64,000 nucleotides of DNA, from the NCBI RefSeq assembly GCF_030369675.1, contig NZ_CP128477.1, positions 2,301,001 through 2,365,000 of the forward strand, written 5' to 3'. Below, one piece after another: positions 9,566-20,259 of the stretch; within the stretch, counting starts at the first letter, position 1, and each line of letters starts with the position of its first letter. The position numbers were made by a program, and so were the translations under genes. The notes below the pieces were generated by a model that saw only the letters and a list, made by a program, of their open reading frames with translations, did no database searches and was not told the origin of the DNA. Origin of the DNA: Peteryoungia algae (GTDB lineage Bacteria > Pseudomonadota > Alphaproteobacteria > Rhizobiales > Rhizobiaceae).

Positions 9566-9904
9566 ATGAACAAGGATACGAGATTGTCTGACGTGCTGCA
9601 TGCGCTCTTGCACATGGCGCAGGTGAAGGAGCCGCTGACATCGGCGGTTCTGGCCGCGGTTTGGGCAGGTGACGCTCGGTTGATTGAGGCCGTCGCAGGT
9701 GAAGGCCTTGTCGCAGACTTGCGGAAGCGCTGTGCCGATCACGCCGAGCTACACGGGGGCAGACTAGTCCCGCTCCCGCATGGCGTCGCTCACGGGCCTG
9801 CCACAAATGTTGGGCAAGCCGGAATGAGAACGCAAGGGTGTCGGGCACTGCCGTCGGTCGAACGACCGGGCTGTTTGATCAAACGTAAGCCACTGAAAAC
9901 GTGA
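9566..9904 (+). pseudogene. Truncated Rrf2-family regulator
   Basis: The first 30 codons (to about 9655) read MNKDTRLSDVLHALLHMA and KEPLTSAVLA, a textbook Rrf2 N-terminus containing the first part of the winged helix. After that the frame stays open but the protein turns into sequence with no Rrf2 character (Pro/Gly/Arg-rich, ending KPLKT). The recognition helix, wing and the usual remaining 100 or so residues are missing. I read this as an Rrf2 gene cut by a rearrangement, leaving a nonsense tail. A ribosome site and the operator-like repeat are still present upstream. Confidence 0.65.
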
Positions 9905-9946
9905 ATGCAGCGGAAGGCTCTTTGCAAACCGCAAAGTTGCCTGGGA

Positions 9947-10834
9947 TTATACAGACTGGCTGCGCACATAGTTGATGATCGCCGAAAAATCTTCGCCTCC
10001 ATGCCCAAGTTGGTCGAAGAGATCGTATAGCTCGGTCGCATGCGCCCCAAGGGCAGTCACCGTACCGGTCGAGTTGGCAGCTTCCTGCGACAGGCGCATG
10101 TCCTTGAGCATCAGGGCTGCTGCAAAACCGGGCGTATAGTCTCGATTGGCCGGAGAAGTCGGCACCGGTCCCGGAACCGGGCAGTTTGTGCTGATCGCCC
10201 AGCATTGGCCAGATGATGTCGAGGCGACGTCAAACAGGGCCTGATGCGAAAGCCCGAGCTTCTCACCCAGCACAAAGGCCTCGCAGACGCCCGCCATGGT
10301 GATGCCGAGGATCATGTTGTTGCAGATTTTCGCAGCCTGACCGGCTCCGGCCGAACCGCAATGGACGACACGTCGTCCCATGGCCTCCAGCACCGGGCGC
10401 CCCCGGCTCAAAGCATCCGCCTCCCCGCCGACCATGAAGGTCAGCGTGCCGGCACTTGCCCCAGCCGTTCCTCCGGAGACCGGCGCATCGAGCGACAGGC
10501 AGCCGGCCCCGGCCGCAAGCGCATGACATCTCCGGGCGCTGTCGACATCGATCGTCGAGCAGTCGATCATCAGTGTCCCCTCATCGACAACTTCGACGAG
10601 CTCGCTCCAGACCGACAGGACATGATGACCGGCAGGCAGCATGGTGATGACGATCGCGGCGCCGGTCAGGGTGTGTGCCGCCGTATCGCAGAGCGTGATG
10701 CCGCTTTCTCTCGCGGCGAGCTTCGCCGCTTCAGAAAGATCAAATCCGCGCACCGGATATCCCGCCTTGACGAGATTGACAGCCATCGGCCCACCCATAT
10801 TGCCAAGACCAATGAAGGCGATCGTCTCAAGCAT
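9947..10834 (-). CDS. mmsB: 3-hydroxyisobutyrate dehydrogenase
   Basis: Oxidises 3-hydroxyisobutyrate to methylmalonate semialdehyde in valine breakdown, using NAD. The 295-residue protein has the Rossmann start IAFIGLGNMGGPMAVNL, the substrate loop APVSGGTAGASAGTLTFMVGG, and the catalytic lysine Lys169 in GQAAKICNN, all typical of the beta-hydroxyacid dehydrogenase family. ATG 10834 follows GGGAGGAAA. It is the last gene of a minus-strand operon with an acyl-CoA dehydrogenase, a thiolase and an SDR. That context favours this assignment over other beta-hydroxyacid dehydrogenases. Confidence 0.93.
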   Translation of the reverse strand: MLETIAFIGLGNMGGPMAVNLVKAGYPVRGFDLSEAAKLAARESGITLCDTAAHTLTGAAIVITMLPAGHHVLSVWSELVEVVDEGTLMIDCSTIDVDSARRCHALAAGAGCLSLDAPVSGGTAGASAGTLTFMVGGEADALSRGRPVLEAMGRRVVHCGSAGAGQAAKICNNMILGITMAGVCEAFVLGEKLGLSHQALFDVASTSSGQCWAISTNCPVPGPVPTSPANRDYTPGFAAALMLKDMRLSQEAANSTGTVTALGAHATELYDLFDQLGHGGEDFSAIINYVRSQSV

Positions 10835-10887
10835 AGCGTTTCCTCCCTGTTTTCACGTCCGTCCCCGAGCGCTGCCAATGTGGCATC

Positions 10888-12015
10888 CTACAGATTTCTG
10901 GCGATCACCATGCGCTGCACGTCGCTCGTGCCCTCGTATATCTGGCAGATACGGGCATCCCGGTAGATCCGCTCAACCGGATAATCCCGCATATAGCCAT
11001 AGCCGCCATGGATCTGGATCGCATCCGAGCACACGCGCTCGACCATCTCGGAAGCGAAGAGCTTTGCCATGGAAGCTTGAGAAATACAGGCAATGCCGGC
11101 CTCGCGCAGCGAAGCTGCATGCCAGACGAGCTGCCGGGCGGCCTCGATCTGTGTCGCCATATCGGCCAGGCGAAAGGCGACAGCCTGATGCTCGGCAATT
11201 GCTTTGCCAAACGCCTTTCGCTCACCGGCATAGTCGCGTGCCGCCTCGAAGGCCGCCTGCGCCATGCCGACCGACTGGGCCGCGATCCCGATGCGCCCAC
11301 CTTCCAGGTTGGAAAGTGCGATGCGATAGCCTTCCCCCTCCTCGCCGAGCCTGTTCTCGGCGGGAATTTTCAGTCCATTGAAGGCAATCTGGCAGGTGTC
11401 CGACGCGTTGAGACCGAGCTTCTCCTCGACACGCAGGACCTCGTAGCCCGGTGTGTCCGTCGGCACGATGAAGGCCGTAATCCCGTTCTTAGCCGCGCTT
11501 GGATCGGTTACGGCAAAGACGATGATAACATGGCCGTTCTTGCCCGATGTGATGAACTGCTTGGCGCCGTCGATGATGTAGTGATCGCCGTCGCGGCGGG
11601 CGCGGGTTTTCAGGTTCGAGGCATCCGATCCGGCCTGTGGCTCCGTCAGGGCGAAACCGCCGATCCATTCGCCCGAGGCCAGTTTCGGCAGGAAGCGCTG
11701 CCGCTGCTCTTCCGTCCCGAATTTCAGGATCGGCACGCAGCCCACCGAACTGTGCACGCTCATGATCGTCGAGCAGGCGCCATCGCCTGCGGCTATTTCC
11801 TCGACCGCAATCGCATAGGCAAGCGCACCGGTGTCCGATCCGCCATAGGTTTCCGGAACCAGCATGCCAAGCAGGCCAAGCTCACCCATTTCGGTCAGTT
11901 CCTCGCGTGGGAAGCGGTGCTGGCGGTCGCGTTCGGCGGCACCTGGGGCAAGCCGCTCGCGCGCGAAGCTGCGGGTCATCTCGAGGATCTGCTGTTGAAG
12001 CTCTGAAAGAACCAT
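10888..12015 (-). CDS. Acyl-CoA dehydrogenase, short/branched-chain type
   Basis: An FAD enzyme making the alpha,beta double bond in an acyl-CoA, probably isobutyryl-CoA or 2-methylbutyryl-CoA given its operon. Features: [13 protein letters not shown] and [10 protein letters not shown] (flavin and substrate binding), [15 protein letters not shown], and the catalytic base Glu361 in YEGTSDVQR, the classical position for short-chain ACADs. This differs from the isovaleryl-CoA dehydrogenase elsewhere in the window, whose base sits on another helix. 375 residues from ATG 12015, which is preceded by GGAGGAAG. The thiolase stop codon is 15 bases upstream, so they are co-transcribed. Confidence 0.93.
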   Translation of the reverse strand: MVLSELQQQILEMTRSFARERLAPGAAERDRQHRFPREELTEMGELGLLGMLVPETYGGSDTGALAYAIAVEEIAAGDGACSTIMSVHSSVGCVPILKFGTEEQRQRFLPKLASGEWIGGFALTEPQAGSDASNLKTRARRDGDHYIIDGAKQFITSGKNGHVIIVFAVTDPSAAKNGITAFIVPTDTPGYEVLRVEEKLGLNASDTCQIAFNGLKIPAENRLGEEGEGYRIALSNLEGGRIGIAAQSVGMAQAAFEAARDYAGERKAFGKAIAEHQAVAFRLADMATQIEAARQLVWHAASLREAGIACISQASMAKLFASEMVERVCSDAIQIHGGYGYMRDYPVERIYRDARICQIYEGTSDVQRMVIARNL

Positions 12016-12030
12016 CCTGTCTTCCTCCAA

Positions 12031-13218
12031 TCAGGGCCGCTCGATGGCGATAGCCGTTGCCTCGCCGCCACCGATGCACAAGGCTGCCATGCCGCGTTTC
12101 AGATCGTATCGTTCAAGTGCTGCAATCAACGTCACCAGGATCCGCGCTCCGGATGCTCCGATCGGATGGCCGAGTGCGCAGGCACCGCCATGAACATTGA
12201 CCTTGTCATGCGGCAGATCGAGATCGCGCATCGCGGCCATGGCGACGACGGCGAAGGCTTCGTTGATCTCGAACAGGTCGACCTTCGAAAGTGGCAGGCC
12301 TATGCGATCGGAGAGCTTTTGCAGAGCACCGATCGGCGCCGTGGCGAAGAGGCTGGGCGCCTGCGAATGCGTGGCGTGTCCGAGGATTGTGGCAAGCGGG
12401 GCAAGACCGCGCCGCGCCGCTTCCGAGCGTCGCATCAGGACCAGCGCCGCGGCACCGTCGGAGATCGAGCTGGCATTGGCAGCCGTCACCGTGCCGCCGT
12501 CGCGGAAGGCGGGCTTCAAGGTCGGGATCTTTTCTGGCTTTGCCTTGCCCGGCTGCTCGTCGCGACCGACCACATGCTCCGCCTTGCCGGCTTTGACGAC
12601 AACCGGCACGACCTCGCGATCGAAGGTGCCATCGGCGATAGCCTTTGTTGCGCGGGTGAGCGATGCAATTGCATAAGCATCCTGCGCGTCTCGGGTAAAC
12701 TGATAGGCCTCCGCGCAATCTTCCGCGAATGTGCCCATCAGCCGGCCCTTGTCATAGGCATCTTCGAGCCCGTCGAGAAACATGTGATCCAGCACACGCC
12801 CATGTCCGAGCCGATAGCCAGCACGGGCACGGTCGAGCAGATAGGGCGCATTGGTCATGCTCTCCATGCCGCCGGCCACCGCAATTGATGCACTTCCGGC
12901 GGCAACAAGGTCATGGGCGAGCATGGCCGCCTTCATGCCGGAGCCGCACATCTTGTTCACAGTTGTGGCACCCGTCGAGAAAGGCAGACCGGCACCGATC
13001 GCAGCCTGGCGTGCGGGCGCTTGGCCCTGCCCGGCCGGCAGAACACAGCCAAACAGGATCTCGTCGACGGCCTCGGCTTGAAGTCCGCTGCGGTCGAGCG
13101 CCGCCCGTATGGCAGCAGCACCCAGCTCTGCGGCTGTCATCGCCTTCAACGCGCCCTGAAAGCTGCCGATCGGGGTTCGGGCAGAACCGACGATGACAAT
13201 TGGATCCTGGCTTCCCAT
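12031..13218 (-). CDS. Thiolase (acetyl-CoA C-acyltransferase)
   Basis: A 395-residue thiolase with the acyl-accepting Cys91 (NKMCGSGMK), the INEAFAVV motif, GGACALGHPIGASGAR with the active-site His, and the second cysteine in LCIGGGEAT. It splits 3-ketoacyl-CoA. Because it sits between a branched-chain-type acyl-CoA dehydrogenase and a 3-hydroxyacyl-CoA dehydrogenase of the SDR type, the likely natural substrate is 2-methylacetoacetyl-CoA from isoleucine, giving acetyl-CoA and propionyl-CoA. Acetoacetyl-CoA thiolase activity is equally possible by sequence. ATG 13218 follows GGAGGAGGAAAG. Confidence 0.93.
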   Translation of the reverse strand: MGSQDPIVIVGSARTPIGSFQGALKAMTAAELGAAAIRAALDRSGLQAEAVDEILFGCVLPAGQGQAPARQAAIGAGLPFSTGATTVNKMCGSGMKAAMLAHDLVAAGSASIAVAGGMESMTNAPYLLDRARAGYRLGHGRVLDHMFLDGLEDAYDKGRLMGTFAEDCAEAYQFTRDAQDAYAIASLTRATKAIADGTFDREVVPVVVKAGKAEHVVGRDEQPGKAKPEKIPTLKPAFRDGGTVTAANASSISDGAAALVLMRRSEAARRGLAPLATILGHATHSQAPSLFATAPIGALQKLSDRIGLPLSKVDLFEINEAFAVVAMAAMRDLDLPHDKVNVHGGACALGHPIGASGARILVTLIAALERYDLKRGMAALCIGGGEATAIAIERP

Positions 13219-13238
13219 CTTTCCTCCTCCGGCAGCGA

Positions 13239-14006
13239 TCAGCGCGCGCCCATGCGGATGGCTCCATCGAGGCGTATGACCTCCCCGTTGAGCATCGTGT
13301 TTTCAATGATGTGCCGGACAAGGGCTGCGAACTCCGCAGGTCTGCCAAGGCGCGGTGGAAATGGAACACTGGAGGCCAGCTTCTCGCGCACCTCCACCGG
13401 CATCCCAGCCATCATCGGCGTCTCGAAGACACCCGGCGCAATCGACATCACCCGTATGCCGAACCGTGCGAATTCGCGGGCAATCGGCAGGGTCATGGCG
13501 GCGATCCCGCCTTTGGACGCAGCGTAGGCGGCCTGACCGATCTGTCCGTCAAAGGCGGCAACGGAGGCGGTATTGATGATGACGCCACGTTCACCCTCGG
13601 CATCGGGTTCGTTCGTCTGGATGGCGGCAGCAGCAAGCCGGATCATGTTGAAGGTGCCGACGAGATTGATCCCGATGGTCCGCTCGAAGCTCTCCAGCCC
13701 GTGCGGGCCGTCGCGCCCGACAACCTTCTCCGCCGGAGCGACACCTGCGCAATTGATCAATCCCCGCAGATTGCCGAAGGTGTTTGTCGCGGCCTCGATT
13801 GCCGCGGCGCCATCGTCGGCACGCGTCACGTCCGTTTCAAGAAAGGCAACCTGATCGCCGAGCTCCCGTGCAAGAGATTGCCCACGCTCGCGATCACGGT
13901 CCGCAATCAAGACGCGCCCGCCGGCCTCGGTGATCATGCGCACAGTCGCCGCGCCGAGCCCGGAGCAACCGCCGGTCACGATGAAACAGGCATTGTCGAT
14001 GCGCAT
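13239..14006 (-). CDS. SDR 3-hydroxyacyl-CoA dehydrogenase, HSD17B10-like
   Basis: A 255-residue short-chain dehydrogenase with the cofactor loop [22 protein letters not shown], catalytic Ser148 and the Tyr161-x-x-x-Lys165 pair (YAASK), and the [10 protein letters not shown] region. The inserted [18 protein letters not shown] segment is typical of type II 3-hydroxyacyl-CoA dehydrogenases, which oxidise 3-hydroxy-2-methylbutyryl-CoA in isoleucine degradation. It is the first gene of the minus-strand catabolic operon (SDR, thiolase, acyl-CoA dehydrogenase, mmsB). ATG 14006 lies behind GGGAGGAGG, and the divergent AraC-type gene starts 141 bases away. Confidence 0.92.
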   Translation of the reverse strand: MRIDNACFIVTGGCSGLGAATVRMITEAGGRVLIADRDRERGQSLARELGDQVAFLETDVTRADDGAAAIEAATNTFGNLRGLINCAGVAPAEKVVGRDGPHGLESFERTIGINLVGTFNMIRLAAAAIQTNEPDAEGERGVIINTASVAAFDGQIGQAAYAASKGGIAAMTLPIAREFARFGIRVMSIAPGVFETPMMAGMPVEVREKLASSVPFPPRLGRPAEFAALVRHIIENTMLNGEVIRLDGAIRMGAR

Positions 14007-14147
14007 CGACCCTCCTCCCCTCCAGTTGTCGTCTGAAGCTGCCGATGCCGTAAACTCTACTGCGTTTCACAGTTGCAACCGATGACGAAATCGATCCATT
14101 CTCGAGGCCACTTTTGCCACTGATGCGCTTGAGGTCGAACGGAAACC

Positions 14148-15158
14148 ATGGCTGAAACCGAACGACATATGATCTCGACCGGGTTCGTCGAAGAGGCTCT
14201 CGACAGTCTCAGACGCGCCGACCGCCCCACAGAGCCGCTTCTGTCTCGTCTCGGTCTTCCGCCTGTCGTCGACCAGCCGGTCTCGACGCAGACCTTCGGG
14301 CGTCTCTGGCTCGCAATTGCCGAAGAACTCAATGACGAATGTTTCGGCCTTGGTGAACGACCGATGCCACGCGGCAGCTTCACGCTTCTGTGCCACTGCG
14401 TGCTCCACGCCCCGACGCTCGATCGGGCTCTACGCCGGGCACTGCGTTTCCTCAATATCGTGCTGGGCGAGCCGACGGGTCGGCTTGACGTGCATGACGG
14501 CACGGCAGTGATCGAGCTTTGCGAGACCGGAAAACCCCGCTCCGCCTTCGCCTATCGCAGCTACTGGATTATCCTGCATGGATTGACCTGCTGGCTGGTG
14601 GGCAGGCGCATTCCAATCCGCCTTGTGGATTTTCGCTGCAGCGAACCGAAACTGAGCGCGGAGCACCGGCTTTTCTTCGGCGCTCCCATTCGCTTCTCGC
14701 AACCGGTGAGCCGCCTCGGATTCGATGCCTCCCTGCTAGCCTTGCCGATCGCGCGCAACGAACAGGCCTTGCGGCAATTCCTCCGGGGAGCGCCCGCCAA
14801 TATCTTGATCCGCTATCGCTATGACGCCGGCACAGCTGCGGCCGTCAGGCGTCGATTGACCCAGAAGGGACCTGCCGATTGGGGCAGCTTCGGTGATCTG
14901 GCCAGCGACATGCGCATGTCGTCATCGACGCTTCGCCACCGTCTGCATGACGAAGGACAAAGCTATGCCGGCATCAAGGACGACATTCGCCGTGACCTTG
15001 CCCGCGACATGCTGATCAACACACCAGACACCATCAGCGAGATTGCCGCCCGTCTGGGGTATTCGGAGCCGAGTGCCTTTTACCGCGCCTTCAAGAAATG
15101 GATGGGGGAGAGCCCAGAGGCATTCCGCAAGAGCGCCCGATCCATTCAGGCCCCCTAA
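14148..15158 (+). CDS. AraC-family regulator of the OruR/ArgR type
   Basis: A 336-residue regulator with an N-terminal arabinose-binding-like domain of the type found in OruR-like proteins (about residues 20-210) and a C-terminal AraC helix-turn-helix pair: GDLASDMRMSSSTLRHRL and then ISEIAARLGYSEPSAFYRAFKKW, followed by PEAFRK. It lies between two divergent branched-chain amino acid operons, transcribed away from the SDR operon and directly ahead of the keto acid dehydrogenase operon, so it is the obvious candidate activator of both. The inverted repeat just after its stop codon may be its binding site. Confidence 0.92.
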   Translation: MAETERHMISTGFVEEALDSLRRADRPTEPLLSRLGLPPVVDQPVSTQTFGRLWLAIAEELNDECFGLGERPMPRGSFTLLCHCVLHAPTLDRALRRALRFLNIVLGEPTGRLDVHDGTAVIELCETGKPRSAFAYRSYWIILHGLTCWLVGRRIPIRLVDFRCSEPKLSAEHRLFFGAPIRFSQPVSRLGFDASLLALPIARNEQALRQFLRGAPANILIRYRYDAGTAAAVRRRLTQKGPADWGSFGDLASDMRMSSSTLRHRLHDEGQSYAGIKDDIRRDLARDMLINTPDTISEIAARLGYSEPSAFYRAFKKWMGESPEAFRKSARSIQAP

Positions 15159-16541
<1,383 letters not shown>

Positions 16542-16542
16542 T

Positions 16543-17556
16543 ATGGCCAGAATGACGATGATCGAAGCGGTCCGCAGCGCCATGGACGTATCCATGGAGC
16601 GTGACGACGACGTTGTCGTGTTTGGCGAGGACGTCGGTTATTTCGGCGGCGTCTTCCGCTGCACCCAGGGGCTGCAGGCAAAATATGGAAAGACCCGCTG
16701 TTTCGACACGCCGATCAACGAATCCGGCATTGTCGGAGCCGCGATCGGCATGGCGGCTTATGGCCTGAAACCCTGCGTCGAGATCCAGTTCGCCGATTAC
16801 ATGTATCCCGCCTATGACCAGTTGACCCAGGAGGCGGCCCGCATCCGCTATCGGTCGAACGGAGACTTCACCTGCCCGATCGTCGTGCGCATGCCAACCG
16901 GCGGCGGCATTTTCGGCGGACAGACCCACAGCCAGAGCCCGGAAGCACTGTTCACCCATGTCTGCGGTCTGAAAGTCGTTGTCCCGTCTAATCCCTACGA
17001 CGCCAAGGGTCTGCTGACCGCTGCGATTGCCGATCCGGATCCGGTCATTTTTCTCGAACCCAAGCGTCTCTATAACGGCCCCTTCGACGGCCATCACGAC
17101 CGGCCGGTGACGCCCTGGTCCCGCCACGAACTGGGTGAGGTGCCGGAAGGTTACTACACGATCCCGATCGGCAAGGCGGATATCCGCCGCGAGGGTTCCG
17201 CCGTCACCGTGATCACCTACGGGACCATGGTGCATGTGGCGCTTGCCGCAGCCGAAGACACCGGCGTGGATGCCGAGGTGATCGACCTCAGAAGCCTGAT
17301 GCCGCTCGATCTCGACACAATCGTCAAATCCGTCGCCAAGACCGGCCGATGCGTCGTGGTGCATGAGGCAACGCTGACATCCGGTTTCGGCGGCGAAATC
17401 GCGGCACTGGTGCAGGAGCACTGCTTCTACCATCTGGAAGCCCCGGTCATGCGCGTCGCCGGTTGGGACACGCCCTATCCGCATGCGCAGGAATGGGACT
17501 ATTTCCCCGGCCCCACCAGGGTCGGCCGCGCGCTCATTGACGTGATGGAGGCCTGA
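16543..17556 (+). CDS. bkdA2: Branched-chain 2-oxo acid dehydrogenase E1 beta
   Basis: The beta chain that pairs with E1 alpha to make the heterotetramer. 337 residues beginning ARMTMIEAVRSAMDV, with VVVFGEDVGYFGGVFR, TPINESGIVGAAIGMA, QFADYMYPAYDQL and the C-terminal transketolase domain (VITYGTMVHVAL, VIDLRSLMPLDLDT, VVHEATLTSGFGGEIAA). It carries the residues that complete the thiamine diphosphate site. Tightly coupled to E1 alpha and E2, so translated as part of one complex. Confidence 0.96.
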   Translation: MARMTMIEAVRSAMDVSMERDDDVVVFGEDVGYFGGVFRCTQGLQAKYGKTRCFDTPINESGIVGAAIGMAAYGLKPCVEIQFADYMYPAYDQLTQEAARIRYRSNGDFTCPIVVRMPTGGGIFGGQTHSQSPEALFTHVCGLKVVVPSNPYDAKGLLTAAIADPDPVIFLEPKRLYNGPFDGHHDRPVTPWSRHELGEVPEGYYTIPIGKADIRREGSAVTVITYGTMVHVALAAAEDTGVDAEVIDLRSLMPLDLDTIVKSVAKTGRCVVVHEATLTSGFGGEIAALVQEHCFYHLEAPVMRVAGWDTPYPHAQEWDYFPGPTRVGRALIDVMEA

Positions 17557-17559
17557 GCG

Positions 17560-18816
17560 ATGGGTGAGTTCACGATCAAGATGCCCGATGTCGGCGAAGG
17601 CGTGGCCGAAGCGGAACTGGTCGAATGGATGGTGAAGATCGGCGATCCCGTCCGCGAGGACATGATGGTTGCCGCTGTCATGACCGACAAGGCGACCGTG
17701 GAAATCCCCACCCCCGTCAGCGGCACGGTGGTCTGGCTCGGCGGCGAGGTCGGAGACACAATCGCGGTCAAGGCGCCCCTCATCCGGATCGCAACGGATA
17801 GTGTCGGCGAGTCTTCACCACCACCGGAGGCGGCTGTTCTGCCGACGCCCGAGCCTCAGCAGACCGAGACCGACGAACAACCCCGTACGCAGCAAGAATT
17901 CGCGCCGCCGCCAGCCCCCGCCCGGCAACCTTCGCCGGAATTCGACAAACCGCTCGCGGCACCCTCGGTGCGATTGCTGGCCCGCGAGAACGGCATTGAT
18001 CTGCGCCTTCTGCGGGGAACCGGCCCGGCGGGACGCATCCTGCGTGAAGATGTAGAACAGTTTCTAGCCCGTGGTACCGATCCAGCACCCGCGGTCTCCG
18101 GCCTCGTCAAGAAGACCGCGCGGGAGGAAATCAAGCTGACCGGCCTCCGGCGCCGGATCGCCGAGAAGATGGTCGTCTCCACCTCCCGCATTCCCCACAT
18201 CACCTATGTGGAGGAAGTGGACGTGACAGCGCTCGAAGAACTGCGCGCCAAGATGAATGCCGAACGTCGGACCGACCAGCCGAAGCTCACACTCCTGCCC
18301 TTCCTGATGCGCGCCATGGTCAAGGCGGTCGTCGAGCAACCTGATGTCAACGCCACCTTTGACGACGACGCCGGCATGCTCACCCGTTTCGGTGCGGTGC
18401 ATATCGGCATTGCCACCCAGACCGCAGCCGGTCTCGCGGTCCCGGTGGTCAAACACGCCGAGGCGCGCGGCATCTGGGATTGTGCGAGCGAGATGAACCG
18501 GCTTGCGGACGCCACGCGCGCCGGCACTGCGACCCGAGACGAACTGACCGGATCGACCATTACCATCTCCTCACTCGGGGCGCTTGGCGGCATCGTCTCG
18601 ACGCCTGTCATCAACCATCCGGAAGTTGCGATTGTCGGCGTCAACAAGATCGCCACACGGCCCGTATGGGATGGAGCGCAATTCGTGCCGCGCAAGATGA
18701 TGAACCTGTCCTCCAGCTTCGACCACCGCATCGTTGACGGCTGGAATGCGGCGACCTTCGTCCAGCGCCTGCGGGTGCTGATGGAGACCCCGGCACTGAT
18801 CTTTATCGAAGGCTGA
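17560..18816 (+). CDS. bkdB: Branched-chain 2-oxo acid dehydrogenase E2 (lipoamide acyltransferase)
   Basis: 418-residue core enzyme of the complex. An N-terminal lipoyl domain carries the lipoylated Lys44 (TDKATVEIPTP). A Pro/Ala/Glu-rich hinge (about 85-130) leads to a peripheral-subunit-binding domain (APSVRLLARENGIDL...GTGPAGRILREDV). The C-terminal acyltransferase domain has His389 and Asp393 in DHRIVDGW. It transfers isovaleryl, isobutyryl or 2-methylbutyryl groups to CoA. ATG follows the E1 beta stop by three bases. Confidence 0.96.
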   Translation: MGEFTIKMPDVGEGVAEAELVEWMVKIGDPVREDMMVAAVMTDKATVEIPTPVSGTVVWLGGEVGDTIAVKAPLIRIATDSVGESSPPPEAAVLPTPEPQQTETDEQPRTQQEFAPPPAPARQPSPEFDKPLAAPSVRLLARENGIDLRLLRGTGPAGRILREDVEQFLARGTDPAPAVSGLVKKTAREEIKLTGLRRRIAEKMVVSTSRIPHITYVEEVDVTALEELRAKMNAERRTDQPKLTLLPFLMRAMVKAVVEQPDVNATFDDDAGMLTRFGAVHIGIATQTAAGLAVPVVKHAEARGIWDCASEMNRLADATRAGTATRDELTGSTITISSLGALGGIVSTPVINHPEVAIVGVNKIATRPVWDGAQFVPRKMMNLSSSFDHRIVDGWNAATFVQRLRVLMETPALIFIEG

Positions 18817-18819
18817 GCC

Positions 18820-20214
18820 ATGAAAGAGATTTTTTGCAAGCTTCTCATCATCGGCGCTGGTCCCGGCGGCTATGTCTGCGCCATCAAGGCCGGCCAGCTC
18901 GGGATCGATACCGTCATCGTGGAGGAGGGCCGCCCCGGTGGCACCTGCCTGACGGTCGGCTGCATTCCCTCCAAGGCACTCATCCATGCGGCAGAGACCT
19001 TCGACAAGACCCGCGCCCTTTCCGCAGGCGAAAATGCCCTTGGCATTCGCGTCGAGGCACCTTCGCTCGATCTGTCCAAAACCATGGCCTGGAAAGACGC
19101 GATTGTCGGCCGATTGACCGGCGGTGTCTCCGGCCTCCTGCAGAAGGCACGGGTGAAGATCGTTCATGGCCGCGCCCGCTTTCGTGACGGCAAGACCGTG
19201 GAAGTGGCAACTGAAACCGGACAGCAGGTCATCCGCGCCGAGACCGTGGTGATTGCGACAGGCTCCGATTCCGTCGAGCTTGCAGCCTTGCCATTTGGCG
19301 GGCGAGTGATTTCCTCCACCGAGGCCCTGTCGCTGACGGAACTGCCCAAACGGCTCGTCGTCGTGGGCGGCGGCTATATCGGGCTCGAACTCGGAACCGC
19401 CTTCGCCCGGATGGGGTCCGACGTCACTGTGGTCGAGGCAACATCGCAGATCCTGCCGCTGTACGACGCCGATCTGGTCAAACCGGTTCTGCGCAGGCTT
19501 GGCGAACGCGGTATCAAGGTGCTGACCGAAGCAAGGGCCGTCGGACTTTCTGACGCGGGCGAGGCGCTGGTCGTCGAGACCGCCGAGGGACGGCGCGAAC
19601 TGCCGGCTGATCGCATTCTCGTGGCCGTCGGACGGCGACCACGCACCACAGGCTCAGGACTGGAAGAACTCGACCTCGACCGTATCGGAGCTTTCCTGCA
19701 GGTTGACGACCGCTGCCACACATCCATGCGCGGGGTCTATGCGATCGGCGACGTGACCGGCGAGCCGATGCTGGCGCATCGTGCCATGGCGCAGGGCGAA
19801 ATGGTCGCCGAGATCGTCGCCGGGCGCAAGCGCGCCTGGGACAAGCGCTGCATCCCCGCCATCTGCTTCACCGATCCGGAAATCGTCAGCGCCGGCCTCT
19901 TGCCGGAGGAAGCCCGGAGACACGGCTTCGATGTGAAGATCGGCCAGTTCCCCTTCACGGCGAACGGGCGGGCGATGACGGTGGAGGATGAAGATGGCTT
20001 TGTGCGTGTCGTCGCGCGGTCCGACACTCACGCCGTACTGGGGCTGCAGGCAGTTGGAGCAGGCGTTTCCGAACTCGCCTCGACCTTCGCCATGGCCATC
20101 GAAATGGGGGCACGGCTGGAGGACATAGCCGCGACCATTCACGCACACCCGACGCGCGGTGAGGCGCTGCAGGAAGCCTCTCTGAGGGCCTTGGGACACG
20201 CGCTGCACATCTGA
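18820..20214 (+). CDS. lpd: Dihydrolipoyl dehydrogenase (E3) of the keto acid complex
   Basis: 464-residue flavoprotein that reoxidises the lipoyl groups with NAD. The FAD loop (LLIIGAGPGGYVCAI), the redox disulfide Cys43/Cys48 (GGTCLTVGCIPSK), the NAD loop VVVGGGYIGLELGTAF, the second FAD contact GVYAIGDVTGEPML, and the C-terminal dimer interface with HAHPTRGEA are all present. It is dedicated to the branched-chain complex by position, sitting three bases after E2. Confidence 0.96.
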   Translation: MKEIFCKLLIIGAGPGGYVCAIKAGQLGIDTVIVEEGRPGGTCLTVGCIPSKALIHAAETFDKTRALSAGENALGIRVEAPSLDLSKTMAWKDAIVGRLTGGVSGLLQKARVKIVHGRARFRDGKTVEVATETGQQVIRAETVVIATGSDSVELAALPFGGRVISSTEALSLTELPKRLVVVGGGYIGLELGTAFARMGSDVTVVEATSQILPLYDADLVKPVLRRLGERGIKVLTEARAVGLSDAGEALVVETAEGRRELPADRILVAVGRRPRTTGSGLEELDLDRIGAFLQVDDRCHTSMRGVYAIGDVTGEPMLAHRAMAQGEMVAEIVAGRKRAWDKRCIPAICFTDPEIVSAGLLPEEARRHGFDVKIGQFPFTANGRAMTVEDEDGFVRVVARSDTHAVLGLQAVGAGVSELASTFAMAIEMGARLEDIAATIHAHPTRGEALQEASLRALGHALHI

Positions 20215-20259
20215 CCGACTTGGGCCGGCCGCATGACACGATCTCGGTGAGGAAGCCAC

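Noticed and set aside
18571..19167. Antisense frames of 190-600 codons opposite the leucine operon (also 21321-23141 and 20260-area frames)
   Set aside because: High-GC antisense shadows of genes whose own products are clearly recognised.
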